Source: Rhynochetos jubatus
Lineage: Eukaryota; Chordata; Aves; Eurypygiformes; Rhynochetidae
Direction: 5' to 3'
NCBI GenBank assembly: GCA_027574665.1
Contig: CM050655.1
Span: 8,055,170 to 8,119,169 of the forward strand
DNA: 64,000 bases
Below are positions 1 through 12,430 of the stretch, piece by piece (within the stretch, counting starts at the first letter, position 1; each line of letters begins with the position of its first letter). The translations under genes and the position numbers were made by a program. The notes below the pieces were generated by a model. The model did no database searches and was not told the origin of the DNA. It worked only from the letters and a program-made list of their open reading frames with translations.

Positions 1-3000
1 CTCAAAGGCGGGTCAAAGTTTGAGAAGAAATCCAAATTTTATCTCTTTGATAAGGCACGCTTGAAGTTTGAGACGTGTGGTGCTGAAACTCCTTTCAAGA
101 GCCACAAATAGATGTGGCTCAACACAATCCAGTGGTGAATGAAAGGCTTCCATAGCCAGTGCTGCATATTAAAATGTTTTTGTCACCCCCATACGCTTCC
201 TCTGTAATGAAGTAGGCTGTCCCCGGAGAAGGGAAGAAATTAACAGCACTTAAATCATCCCGGCTTTGCTTGGGCAAAACACGTGGCCTCAGGAAGGTCC
301 AGGTGGCTACAGACCACCTCATGAGGACCCCACCAACCTCCTCCATGGGAGGCTGAGGAAGGTGCAGAGGAGAGCAGCAGTGGCTCAAGAGAGAGAGGCA
401 AGTGAGAAGGGGGAGCCCCAAAGAGCTACTGGAGATAGGGTCACTTCCAGGGGAAAAATACGTCATTATCACAGAATTACTGGGGGCACACAGCATCACC
501 TTTCAGCATTTAAAAGGCAGCCAGCAACTGAGGCCAATGAGCATTAGTTATCTTAACCAACTGGTTGACAAACAATAAACGCTAATCTTTCCCTCTTCAT
601 GTAAGACCAGACAAAATTGTCTCTCTGCTCAGCACCTCAGGTTATCTCCTATCCCAAACATGTTAACAATAAAGGTAAGCGGTAATTAAACCAAAAGATG
701 TACAACCAAAGACAGCCTTTCTGCTCCATGGTCTCTTTGAACAGCAACCCCAGCAGTGCTGCTTCGCAGCCTGCTGAACCTCTTGTCCAGCTGCAGCAGC
801 GCTGGCATGTGCTAGGAGCTGCATAAACACAGAAGAAAATGCCAGACCTAGTCCTTGTCCCCAGGGGAGCTGTCCTCCTCCATTCCGGCTCCATGGAGCA
901 CAACAGACAAGTCATGTAATAGCCTCACCTACGGCAAAAGAGTTGCATCAATTGGGCTGGTTAAAGTGAGAGGTCACTCTGACCCACGAGACAAAAAACA
1001 ACATACGGTACGCAAGGGCACAGAGGGGAAAATGGGATAATGGGACACTTACAGGAGCTTTATCAAGATCAAAATGGCATTCAGCTAGGGCAATGGGGAC
1101 AGGAAGGCACAAGGAAGAGGCAGAGTGCAAACAGAGAAGGAGAGGAGGAGAGGGGAAGAAAGTCGAAGGCATGACTTAGGCACAAAATATCCAAAGTAGC
1201 TGTACTCTGAATAGCTAACAATTAGTTGGTCAGAAAATTATTGCGTCAAGTTAAGCCAGGCAAGCCTGAACTCAGCAGCACACGACAAACAATGAAAAAG
1301 GAGAGTCGGCCTCAGTTCAGAAGTCACCGCAAGTGTCTGAGTGCACTACAGCTGTAGATTATCTGTTTCGATAATATTACAGCTTGACTGTATTACAACT
1401 TGCTAATCTTCCTCTGGAGAAGCCATGCCTCTTGCAAGGCCACTGGCAAGTGAAATCAAAAGGGCTGTGCCACAGCCCAGTGCCAGCCAGAGCTGGGCAC
1501 CGTGGCGGCCTGGACACCGAGGGATCGGCACCTTCCTGCAAGACAGCTCATCCCTTCTATCACCAGAGAGTGAGCCAGTTCTGTGACATCCAGCCCCTGC
1601 CCGGCAAGCTCTGCTGGGGGGTTCAAAGGAGCAAAGTAGGAAACAACTGCTGGAAACCCACCTATGGACTGGAAAAGGGCAACCGCTAAGGTACAAACCT
1701 TAGCTAGGAGCAGTACTTGATTTTCCTGGATTTCACAGAAAACAAAGGTCCAGATCCTACACTCCCAAGTGCACGACTGTAGGGAAAGCAAGACAGGACA
1801 GGACTGCTTGCTAGATTTTCTTTGGGTTCCCCCTCACTGGACCCAAACAAAAAAGCAGTAACTGCAGCAGAACGTGCTCCTCCCCATTACTAACACTGCC
1901 ACCGCAGGAACCGGAGCGCCCACCACACGGCAACCTCACCCATCTATTTTGGCACGATAGAGACTCCTAAAGGACGGATAAAAAGAGTGGCAACGACACT
2001 TTGGGGACCAAACCCAGAGCTCTGTCATGACAGACTGGTGAGCCAGAGGGATGCAGATTGCCCGGCTGGGGCAGCAGTGGCTCCCACCTCGCCAGCCCGG
2101 CACAGGGGTCGTTTGTTCTGCGGCTAAACCCAGGCAGTGCCACAGCACAGCCTAACCCAAACCAACAGAGCCAGTGAGCACTAAATTCAGTCATTTTCCC
2201 CTCAGTCTCTTCTCTCAATTTCAGCTCTGACTCCTCTATCTTTTATTTCTTTTTCTAAAGACACATTTAGAGATGAAACCATTCATAACTGCCTATCCAC
2301 AGACAGTTTGTGGCAGCATAATTGACAATGAGTCTGCTGCAAAAATGAAAATGCTGTTTTAATAACCTTGGCCTAAAATACATTCTGTTGTATGCCTCAA
2401 AGGGTTTCAATAAAAAGTCAACCTGTAGAGACATATTTTCTTGGCTTAAACAACAATCCAAAGCATATAAATGTAGTCCAACTATAATGACATATTTATA
2501 GGCCAATAAAGCTTACACTGCAGCTTTCATACTTCACTTAAAGGAAGTCTGTAAGAAGCAGTGTTATATAAAATAATTTCAATTTTTTTTTTTCCGAACT
2601 ATAGCCCAAGGAATACAAATATGCAACTTTGCCATATTTAACCAACAGTGTTTACATTGCTTAGTTGTTAAAAATTTTGTCAAATGAAATAATTCCTCAT
2701 TTGGTGACTTCCCACTGGTTTACCAAATATGGATATACAAGTCCATTTATTACAAAGAAAAATCCCCTAAATAATCCTAAAGACAAAAATAAATAACTAG
2801 CGGCCTTAGTACTGAATGATTTAATCAGACCAATTCTTCTGGAAAAACAGGTTCTCATGTTCATTATGAATAATGCATTCCTGAGCAACTCTATTTTTAT
2901 ATGCTGCATTGTTGTTATTCTTTATTTTTCTCAACATTCGAAAGAAATATTCAGAAAGCTATAAATAGTCTTAAGACGTAAACTGCTAGCATTCAGTATT

Positions 3001-3213
3001 GGCATATTGGTAGAAAGGGACAGAATGTAGAACATAAATACCTCAACAGGCAGAAAGAAATAATTCTTAAAAATAATTTTTCAGGCTGAAATCTTGAAAC
3101 TCACACAGAAAAATGCCGTTGCTAGATCTTTTATTTAATACAGTCCTAAGGAAAAGTTCTGCATAATTCACTAGTGATAAAAACAATGGTATATTACAGA
3201 AAATACAGTTTCT

Positions 3214-3299
3214 GCAGAAAAGAAAGGCAAAGAGAAAAGAAGAAAGAATTTAAAAAAGAGACAAGAGGGGGAAAAAATAAGAAAGGGGGGGGGGGAGTG
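3214..3299 (+). repeat. purine-rich tract ending in 11 G
   Basis: A nearly uninterrupted A/G run with few pyrimidines ends in an 11-G run at 3,285-3,295. Such tracts can adopt triplex or quadruplex structure. Confidence 0.75.
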
Positions 3300-4828
3300 A
3301 ACAAAAAAGGCGACTGACTACCAAATTTAAATTAGTCAACTTGCAATTATAGGTACATGGTTCCTCCAAGTTGTGGATTAACCAGGTGGTGTAGTTTTAG
3401 CTAAGCAAGTGCCACAGCGCCTGTGGCACAGGGTATACACACGCTGCTCACACAAGACCCCACTTTGCCTGCTTACTGTTCAAAGCCACGCTGCTCCCAG
3501 CAGCAACATGTTTACTGTTTGCACAGTGCCACTTCTGTGGTTCCGTACCAGCCATGTTTTCCTTTCATCCGGGTTATTTCACACACTATCCAGGAGTGGT
3601 GAAGGGTGAAAACTGATTTTGTTTCTTCTGTAAAGTTTGTTTGAGCTCTCTGGTAGGGATATAATTTCCTATGACCTTCTACAGCTTGGTTCAAAAACAT
3701 CTAGTAGGAAAAATTTCAGAACCTACTCACTTTTATAGAATTTTTCTGTAATGGAAACATGCCATTTCATAGGGAAAAAAGGGGTCCAGGAGATCACTTT
3801 GTATATCTAGGCCTTTTCAACACCTGGTTCAGCAACTTCCATGTCCACAGCCAAGGTTAAACATGGGCATCACTACAGACTCATGCATGGCCTGCCAGAC
3901 TAGCACAAGATGGGATTTGTTCCCTTCAGTTCCAAGTTCTGCCCAGCCACAGCCACCCCACTGTGCCCCATGGGGAAGCCCTAGTAGAAACACCCCCATG
4001 GAAGCAGCACCAAGTACCTGATTAGGAGGGGAACTGTGCTGCGGTGGTGGGAAATGGTGGATGTGCAGGAGATCACCTCTCCATCTGGGCTGATTAGCCT
4101 TGCTAATATAGCTGTGCTGATGCTCTCACCTGAGGGACCTTTGCATGACAGTGCACCACGCTCCCTCACGGTTTACAACCCTATTTTAAGAGAAAAACTA
4201 CCATCCCATTGTGCTGGAGACCTACTGCACAAGTTATTGCTAGTAAATCTTTGATCACTGCGGCTGAGCATTGCTCTGTTGGCAAGATGCTGACTATTGG
4301 AAAAGGTCTGTGGGCACATGCTGTAACAGGCACTAAACCTGCCATGTTGACAGCAGAGAAGATACAACAGCGGCAGCACAAAACTCTACGCCTCGGACAC
4401 GGCACATTATCCTACTGCTTTGCTTACAGTTCGGGAGAGCGCAATTCCCAGAGCGCAATGTCAACCTTAACCAACCACTCAGAATGAAAGAAGTAAATCT
4501 TCTTCACCTGGTGGGTGTTAAACCTCCTTCCCATGGTTGAGCCAAACACCAGAGCTCATGGGTTGCCTACAGGACACAAACAAATAGGGCTGCTTCACAA
4601 GCAATGAAGACCATCGTTCTACTGAGTTTTTCTCAGATCCGGAAAGCAAAATATACTTAAATTCTTGGGTCTTTCAAATAGTAAAAAAATCATCTTAGGA
4701 CTAGATTTAAGAGATTTCTCTGATTGCCTTTCTTAGGCTAGATCAGTTGCCTGTATCAACATGCCAAATCAGCTATAGGTCGTCTTGAACCTTTGGTTTC
4801 ACTCCCGCCAACCACTCATGATGAAATG

Positions 4829-4853
4829 TTTGACTAATCAAACATTAGTCAAA
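4829..4853. repeat. perfect 10-bp hairpin with 5-base loop
   Basis: TTTGACTAAT and ATTAGTCAAA are exact reverse complements around a CAAAC loop. It lies in ARID5B intron 3. The stem is too short for a microRNA precursor. Confidence 0.75.
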
Positions 4854-6501
4854 ATACTCTCTTCTACTGAAAAGAAAGACCTGACAATAAAGCCAGAGCC
4901 ACCAACCGAAAATGAGCAACATCATAATGTGGGGTATCAAAATTATACCATGTACTTTGCATTCCATAAGCATTTTCAGTATAACCCATACTTTCAAAGG
5001 CTTAACATGCAACTATAAGCTTTAGGCTTAAAGCTAATTTTCTTTGGCTCCTAGGGTAGATAACAGCAATTTCATAACTTACCACAAGGGTTTTTTTGTT
5101 TGTTAAAAACAAAACCAAGAAAACAGTCACACACAAAAGTTCTGTCTGAAAAACATTAAGATTCTTCTGACACAACAAACAAATGCAAATAAGTGTAGTG
5201 CATAAAGAAGATGCCAGGGCAATAGCAGAGAAAATTACTGCATGTAATTATGAACCAGAAGAAACCACATAGAAAAGCGAAGGGAAAGAGAAAGAATTGC
5301 ACAGGTTATTTTTTTTTTCCCCTCTGGAGATGTACTGAAAAATAAGATCAACTTCCAATTGTATTTTAATCTTCCAACCTACATATCTAATGGTGAAATG
5401 CGAGACTGACAAAAACACTTCACCATTTGATAAGATCAGAAAGATGAGACGCAGAAGATAAATCCTCCAAGAAAGATCTTCAGCTTAGTGTAACTTGGAT
5501 TCCATGCCAACACAGTTGTGCCATTATAAAACTGAACTTGGCCCTGCACCTCCTGTTCAGGTAGGTACAAAAGCATTTCCTCACAAGCATCAGCCTTAGC
5601 TTTTAATTTCTTACCGTTCCACACATTACGGCCTAGATTTGACGCTCTTCAAACTTGGAACATTTCTTAAAAGTTTGGTACAACAGAGAAACATCCCTGA
5701 GATGCGCTTTCACAGAGACGTCTCTGATAGCTATTATGAATCCAAGGTCCTAATACCACAAATAGGCATATTTACCAAGAGGAGACCCATCCGCCTTGGG
5801 TCCCCGCCATGGATTTTAGAGTGCCTGTCGTCAAAGCAGCCCCAGAGCTGCAAGCCTGTCTGCAACCGTACAAAACAGCAGAGCTACCACTTCCCATCCC
5901 TAAAAACAGACAGAAGCAGGGTGCTCACAGGGGACCTACGCTGTATAGTAACATAAAGCTCAGAAGGCAACACTATAGAAAGCTATGGAAGGGATATCTC
6001 CCTACCCGGCGAGACACGAAGCTGACCATACACAGACAGGACAAGCACCAGAAACAGCTGACAATTCTGTGCTTCCAGATGATGGGATGTGAAAAGTTAA
6101 AGGCCTTTGCTCTCCCCCTGCCAGTTGGGAAGGCTTGGGAAGATGCGTCTGGCTCCTCTCCCCATAATGCACAGTTCTGACCTGATCCCCCAGCCTGCAG
6201 AGCCCCAGGGAGAGCCCTTGACAATTCATTGTGCATGCACCTTCAGCGTTTGAGCCACAGTGCTCAGGGACATGTCTATGAAGCAAACAGGTATCACAGA
6301 ATTACCCCACACTAATCTCGAAGGAGCCTGTGATGAGCTTGCCACCACCCATCCTGCTTGGATTCCTCATCACCACGCCTCTGCCCAAAGCACAGACATA
6401 CCTTGGGAATCGGCGACGGCTTGGCAGGATCAGGCTCATCCGCCTGTGAAAGACGCTCACCCACGGGCCCCTCCCCACAGGAGAAAGTAAGGGATACTCA
6501 C

Positions 6502-6727
6502 CGAGGTCAGCCTTTTCCTTTAGGATGTCTTTGAAGTTCAAGCCGCTGTTGAGCGTGGATTGTCTGTATCTTGTCAATGCCTCCTTCTGCCCATTCTTCC
6601 CCACATCCATCAGCTTGACCGGCTCAGCCCGGAAACCACACTTCCACTTGGAGAAATCGGACTGTGCCCATTTTGCCAAGTCCTCAAGCTTCACAGTAAC
6701 TTTCTCTGAAACAGCAATAACTTCATC
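6502..6727 (-). CDS. ARID5B: ARID5B coding exon 3
   Basis: This exon has 226 bases: 75 codons plus one base, so the next exon must begin with two bases completing a glycine codon. It opens after a CTTCTTGCAG acceptor with DEVIAVSEKVTVKLEDLAKW, continues through SDFSKWKCGF and NGQKEALTRYRQSTLNSG, and closes with NFKDILKEKADL plus the first G of the next codon at a consensus G|GTGAGT donor. It follows exon 2 in frame (SDHGE-DEVIAV). In human the sequence continues with glycine and an acidic run, which would lie in exon 4 beyond the left edge. Codon use here is much less GC-rich than in exon 2. The region lies before the ARID domain; its separate function is not evident from the sequence. Confidence 0.95.
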
Positions 6728-9700
6728 CTGCAAGAAGCGGTCAAATGAGAATACTACACGTCATGCGGGGCTCCACGATGACCGATAAACCCGTAACGCC
6801 ACCCTCCCATGGGCTATTGGAAAAGTCTGTCTTTGCTGTTGGCAGATTAATTTTTCTGTAACACAGAATAGCCAGTACTTAATTTATTCCTCCTGCCACC
6901 TAAGTGGAAATGTTAGTTGTTTACAGGAAGCAAATACGCATGATCTAAAGACAATTTCTAAGACCGAGGCAATGATCCTAAAAGGCATTTGAAAAGCAGG
7001 TTGCCAAATCACATTCTGTATAACCCAAAGCCTTGAGGGAAAGTTTGTTTTTTAGGTGCAATTAGCTGCAAATGTAAAAATTCATGGCTGGATGACTAAT
7101 GGTTATAGCTAGTCCTGAAATAAATGGACTAAGTAAATCTCAGATTCTTGGAACTCTGACTCACCAGAAAATTCCTGTGTTTATGGTACATTTTCCCTTG
7201 GCTTATACACAAATATTGAATTTAACTTTTGTCCTAAAAATTAAATAAAACTGTGATGTAATCCCAAAAGAAATACTACATAAATGTTATGTGTTTCCCA
7301 CCAAAAGAAACTTGCACATTCTCATGTTTCTTAAAACCTTTTTCAAGATCAGAACTGTAATGTTTTTTCCCCTTCTTAAACACACATTCTAAGAAAAGCA
7401 CTTAAACTTAGTTCAGCCTCCAGAACATATACTTGAATTAAACAGCTCTAATTGCTGAATTTTATCCTTCCAGGAAACAATCAACTCCTCTCAGTCATGA
7501 TGAATAAGCAGAATGCTTTATAGCTGACTCCAGTGAGCAAGGGCTCAAGAAAGCCTCAAAAAAATAAACAAACAAACATGCACACACATCCAACAAGATA
7601 CACTCCAGATTTCTTAGTTAAAACAGCAGAAATAATTCATGTTGTAACGAGAGCTGGCTGCACACCACGCCTTGCACACCGCACATTCTAGTGCTAAATA
7701 AGGTTACAGGTTCTTGAAATAAATAAACCCGAATCCATTTTTCCCCCTCAAATAAACACAAATATTTGCAAAGGGAAAAGAAATTCTTTGAGTTATTAAA
7801 CAAAGAGAAAAGCACGATTGATTCCCCCTGTGTGGTGTGGTTGGTTTTTTTTTTTTCCACTGAACACATTCCTCAGGAAATAAAATACTGCTCAATAGGA
7901 AAAAAAAAAAAAAAGCGCTTTATTGTGATAAGTTACACACAATACAAAACCTGAAGTGTCTCTAGTAAAAAAGCAGATCTGATATTGCACTCTTCCTTAT
8001 ATAATACAAAACCGTTTTATAAGCAGGCACCTTCATTACGTTTAGTGCAATAACAAATATTTGGTCAGAAATGAACGGCATGCTTATATGCTAAGCAAGC
8101 TTGTAATAAAACCTCTTCCTTTATCATTGCACAGCGTAAGAGCTTCCACCGAACAACAAACAATAACAGTGATGTTTTAAATCTCTGTTTATGACAAACG
8201 TCAATACTTTGTAAACAAGCACTGGGTACTACAAAGTACAATTTCAATGGATGGTTTCACCCAATTTCATTACACCATCCACTTGAAATAAAAAAGCCGT
8301 AGTTGCTATGCATTTTATAGCTATTACATGGTGATTATTAAATGTCAGGATGGAAAAAAAACCCACATACATATAAATATCAGCCTGCCTCCAGACAGTC
8401 TCAGCAATTTCTGGATGAAGTCCTCTTTTAGGATGTTGAATACCATCACCAGCTACTACACAATTTCTAATATTTAACACTAGAGAAACCTATTTAGCAG
8501 CAGTTTAAAAAAAAAAAAGAACCCGACTTGGAGATCAGACATGTTTTTGGTTAAAATATTATTTTCCAAATAGCTCTCATGATCAAATGATTATGATTTC
8601 AATTACTAGTTTCTTCATATCCTTTCCAAGAACTGGTATGACTAATTTTGGCTGGCATACAAAGTAAGCTGAGCAGACAATTTATTAACCAAAAGAAAAG
8701 TACAATCACTATTACATCATCAATGAATAAACTTGTTTTCGAGAATACAACCTTCGCGCACACGCACATGATGTGTGCACAGGGAAAAAAAAAAAAAGGA
8801 AGAAAAAACCAGGAACCCTACTGTAACAAGGGTGAAGTGACAGCACTGCAGTCGCCAGCTCTGGCCAGGCTGCCATGGAGGGGGAACCAGACAGGGAGGA
8901 GCAGCGGGAGAGGCAGCTTTTGGGGAACAGGAGAGAGCACATGCCAGCCATACGCTTTCTGTGCCAGCGGCATGGCTGTGGCCATGAAAACACATGGTAT
9001 TTGGCATCCCCACACTGATGCGAGGGGCCTGGAAGAGACCCTGCAAATAGACCATTGTGCACTTGCCTCAGCTCTTCACAAAATGGTGCTGGGAGTCTAA
9101 ATACAGCCGCCGTGGTGCAACGGCGTGCCCGGAATGGCACCACACCATGGCTGAGCACACAAATGGACTGCATGAGTATAAAATATAAAAGAAATTCAGG
9201 CTATCACTGTGCCGTGACAGAGGTTGTGGGCCGAAACCCTCCCATGCAGGTGCTGCGGGGCAATGGCCCCTTGTCAGGGCCACCCCATCACCCCTGCAGC
9301 AGCTGTGTCCCCAAGGGCACCCGGTGGCAGCCACATCCCTGAGAGTGCCAGGCTGCCCCCCCAAATCAGCTGGGATCACTCGAGGAGGGTGACTGACCTT
9401 TGCGCTCATGGCTGCTAGGCTGGGCCTTGTGCCACTGCCAAGCAATGGCAGCACTCGCCTCACGGCTGTTAGGCCTAGAGGACCCATCTCGTACCTCCTG
9501 CAACTGCAGCTTCGCTGCTATCGCCACTCCATCAAAAGCCAGAGCTGTCCCTCACATTAAAGACACTGCTGTGGGGTTTGGGGATTGCCCTGAAGGAGGC
9601 GGGGCCGAGGCCAGGCCTGGCCTGCAGAGCCAACAGCCGCCGCCAGGAGAACTTCTTACGAGAGAGGCTGGGCCGTGCCACCTCTCCAGCACCCAGACAT

Positions 9701-11978
9701 GTTCCACACCAGCACCGGCCTCATGCCCCCCCCCCCCGTAACATTAGTGATCACCCCGGCTGCACCAGGGAAAGGCGACCGAGTTCACATTTAGCCAGAA
9801 AACGGGAAGATTACCCAATGTATTTCAGGGCCTGCTGTGGGATGCCCTGCCCCTACACACAGACCTGCTCTCTCTTGCTGCTCCTTTTTCGAGCTTTCGC
9901 TCATTTTCAGCCCAATTCAGAGAAAACTGGCCACGTTCTCCCTGAGTCCCCACACACCACAGGGGTCACGGGTTGAGCACTGCTGCCAACACCGATCTTG
10001 CCAGAAATGGACGACGTCTCCAGAGATGTTTTCACCCCAGTGCCTCATCGTACAAACACCATCACCCAGCAAAGCATAGTGGGTAGTTTCAGCCCCATCT
10101 TTCTGAAGAGCCCAAGCCATGGGCAGCTTCAAGAGAGGCTGTCTTCCCCACATCTCAGCGGCTTGCTAACACAGGGCATCTGCCACGATGCCACTCAAAC
10201 AGAGATCACCCAACTATTTCATCAGCTCTGGGACTTTGATGGGCCTTGCCAAGCTTTCAGACATTCTTAAGCAACCTTTCCAAGCGCTCAGACCCAAACT
10301 AAAAGTCGTTGTGTTTGGGGTTTTTGGGTTGGGGTTTGGTTTTTTTTTTTTTTTGGTCAGCAGGTGACAAAAGGGTCCCTCTCCTTTTTTGTTAAGCAAA
10401 AATGTCTTCCAGCTGTGTGTCACAACAAAAGTTGCTTCATGACCTGTAGGACTCTGCCAGCTGGAGGAGTCCCCATAGCCACTCAGTATCACCTACTGCT
10501 GCAGCCCTTCTAGAGAAACCCTTTCAAGGAGACGACAAAGAAATACAGATGTTGAATAAATAAAAACCAGGTACACGGTGATACATGACTAACAAACCTT
10601 TAGAAGATTAAAGAAATCTGCTGTATAACCTTCATGTCATTCATAATTACATCTCTGTGTAAACATGAAAAACCACCCACGTCGCATACAGTGCGTATAT
10701 ATATCTATACAAAAATCAACTCATTCTGTATTAGCTATGCTCTAAAGTGATATGTTTAGGAGGTCTCCATTGCATGATTAAGTCTTTAATTGCCATTTTT
10801 TCATGCTAGAGCAAGATGAGGTTTGCAGGAAGAAACAGCCAGCACCGATTTCAGCTCTGCTCAGGAATGAGACTGATCTCGGAAGGGCTTTTTTGGATGC
10901 TGACCGACCAACGGCAATGCTTTTCCCAGCCACAAAGTTGTCTAAATCTCCAAATAAGCACTGACCATTAAAAGAGGCACTTTCTCTTCTGTTCCTATAA
11001 AAGCAGGTATCTAGTCAGCCCATCATTTTAGCACATCTTACAAGAATCCTGAGCAAAGTACGACACTTTCACCTATCAAGTGGGAAACGGGGAGATGGTT
11101 AAGTAAGATGGTGATACAAACCCTTCTCATCCCTCTCTCGTTTTGTTTTAAAAGCATATTGGATTTGCATTTTCAGAGAAGTCGTCCAGGGAGAAAGGGA
11201 CAGTATCTTCTCGAGCGCCGTTATGCTTAAATATTATGTCACTGTTGTCTAAGCAACCATCACAGCCTCCTGAAAGCACAGAATGCTATATTGCCTGACT
11301 CAGCAGATGGTTGAAATACTTACATTCAGGGAAAGAGGTCAGGTAGTTATAATAGTTTAAAGCAGATAATTATTTTTTAGAAGAAATATTAACTCTTACA
11401 AGGCAGGGAGTCACAGGGCAGCACAGGGAGGTCGTACATCTTGATTGCACACCCGCATATGGTACGTCACAACTCCTCACTCATTGCCAATAACTAGGAA
11501 AGATTTATATTTTAGCGACGCTGAGGCAGCCTTAAAAGAATTACGGCGACTGAGATATCTCAAAATTTTGACATGCTGAGACTGTTTTCACTCCAGTGCT
11601 TCCAGAGGTCATTTAAGGAATTCTGGAGGGCACGAGTGAGTTGAACACCTGCTTGGCTGTCTCCTAACATCAAATACGTGGCCTAAAGAGAAACAGGAGA
11701 CGTACTGTAAAAACTCTTGCCGATAATTACAGGAGACACCAAGTGTCATTTATCTGATCAGTACAATTTGCATCAGAAAACATCTTCAAGCCTTTTTACG
11801 GAAACCTTTAGCACAGTAGAGAGCTGGGGATGCATATTTTACAACCCAGTACATTGCTGATGAAAACACATTCATCCACGGGAGCAAAAAATACAGTATG
11901 ACTCTTACGGACTGCATTCACTGAGGATAATAGAACGGCATATTTCATTCAGGCATAAAGACCTCTATTATTCTGGGC

Positions 11979-12017
11979 TTTTTTCTTTTTTTTTTTTTTC
12001 TTTTTTTTTTTTTTTTT
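11979..12017 (-). repeat. T-rich run (A-rich on the minus strand)
   Basis: T runs of 6, 14 and 17 are separated by single C. On the minus strand this would look like an A-rich tail, about 380 bases after the tRNA-SINE-like trace at 12.4 kb, but the two need not belong together. Confidence 0.8.
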
Positions 12018-12394
12018 ACAACCCATGTATTTTTTAGTTTTTCACGATTTAGGTGAAAAGGACCTTCCCATACTTTGTGCAACAACACAGTTCTCCCCCC
12101 GGGAATCTGGTTCCCCCGCTCTAGATCCCTTTGAGAAGCGGAAGGTTGTGTTGCAGAGGTGGAGAAAGGAAGGAGGGGGCTTATTTCCAATAAACACCTC
12201 TCCCATAGCAATGCATTTACCTGAGTGTTTGAGAAAAGTAGCGTCACCCTTACTTGACAGCGTAATCCAACCAAAAGGCCCTGGTAGCAGAGTCTATAGG
12301 CGGGGCCTCTGCCATACAGATGCTAACAAGGCTTTGGGACAGTGGTGGAAAACAGGACATCTCAATTCAGCCCTAGCCCATTTGCCAAAAGCCA

Positions 12395-12430
12395 CTCAGG
12401 AACTTGAACCCAGGTCTCCAGAGTCATCTC
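12395..12430 (-). mobile_element. possible MIR-type tRNA-derived SINE fragment
   Basis: On the minus strand GACTCTGGAG is followed by ACCTGGGTTCAAGTTCC, which resembles the tRNA-related head of MIR-like SINEs, including the pol III B box (GGTTCAAGTTCC at 12,399-12,410). No convincing A box or core region is visible, so it is at most a decayed fragment. Confidence 0.35.

Larger units (their letters stand above)
1..6501 (-). other. ARID5B: ARID5B intron 3 (part; runs off the left edge)
   Basis: This is the downstream intron following the GTGAGT donor at the end of exon 3. The next exon, which should begin by completing a glycine codon and then encode acidic residues, is not in the window. The stretch holds a purine tract at 3,214-3,299 and a perfect hairpin at 4,829-4,853. 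Short open frames, such as one on the minus strand at 5,436-5,624, have no splice support or family match. I see no RNA gene or clear transposon. Confidence 0.8.

Noticed and set aside
2962..2970. TATAAATAG in intron 3
   Set aside because: Isolated in AT-rich sequence, where the motif is expected by chance.
5436..5633. Minus-strand frame with KLKAKADACEEMLLYLPEQE
   Set aside because: Looks somewhat protein-like but lacks splice sites, ATG and any match to ARID5B; random frames of this length are expected.
6302..6733. 143-codon frame reading beyond both borders of exon 3
   Set aside because: Clear GCAG acceptor and GTGAGT donor limit the exon to 6,502-6,727; the rest is intron read-through.
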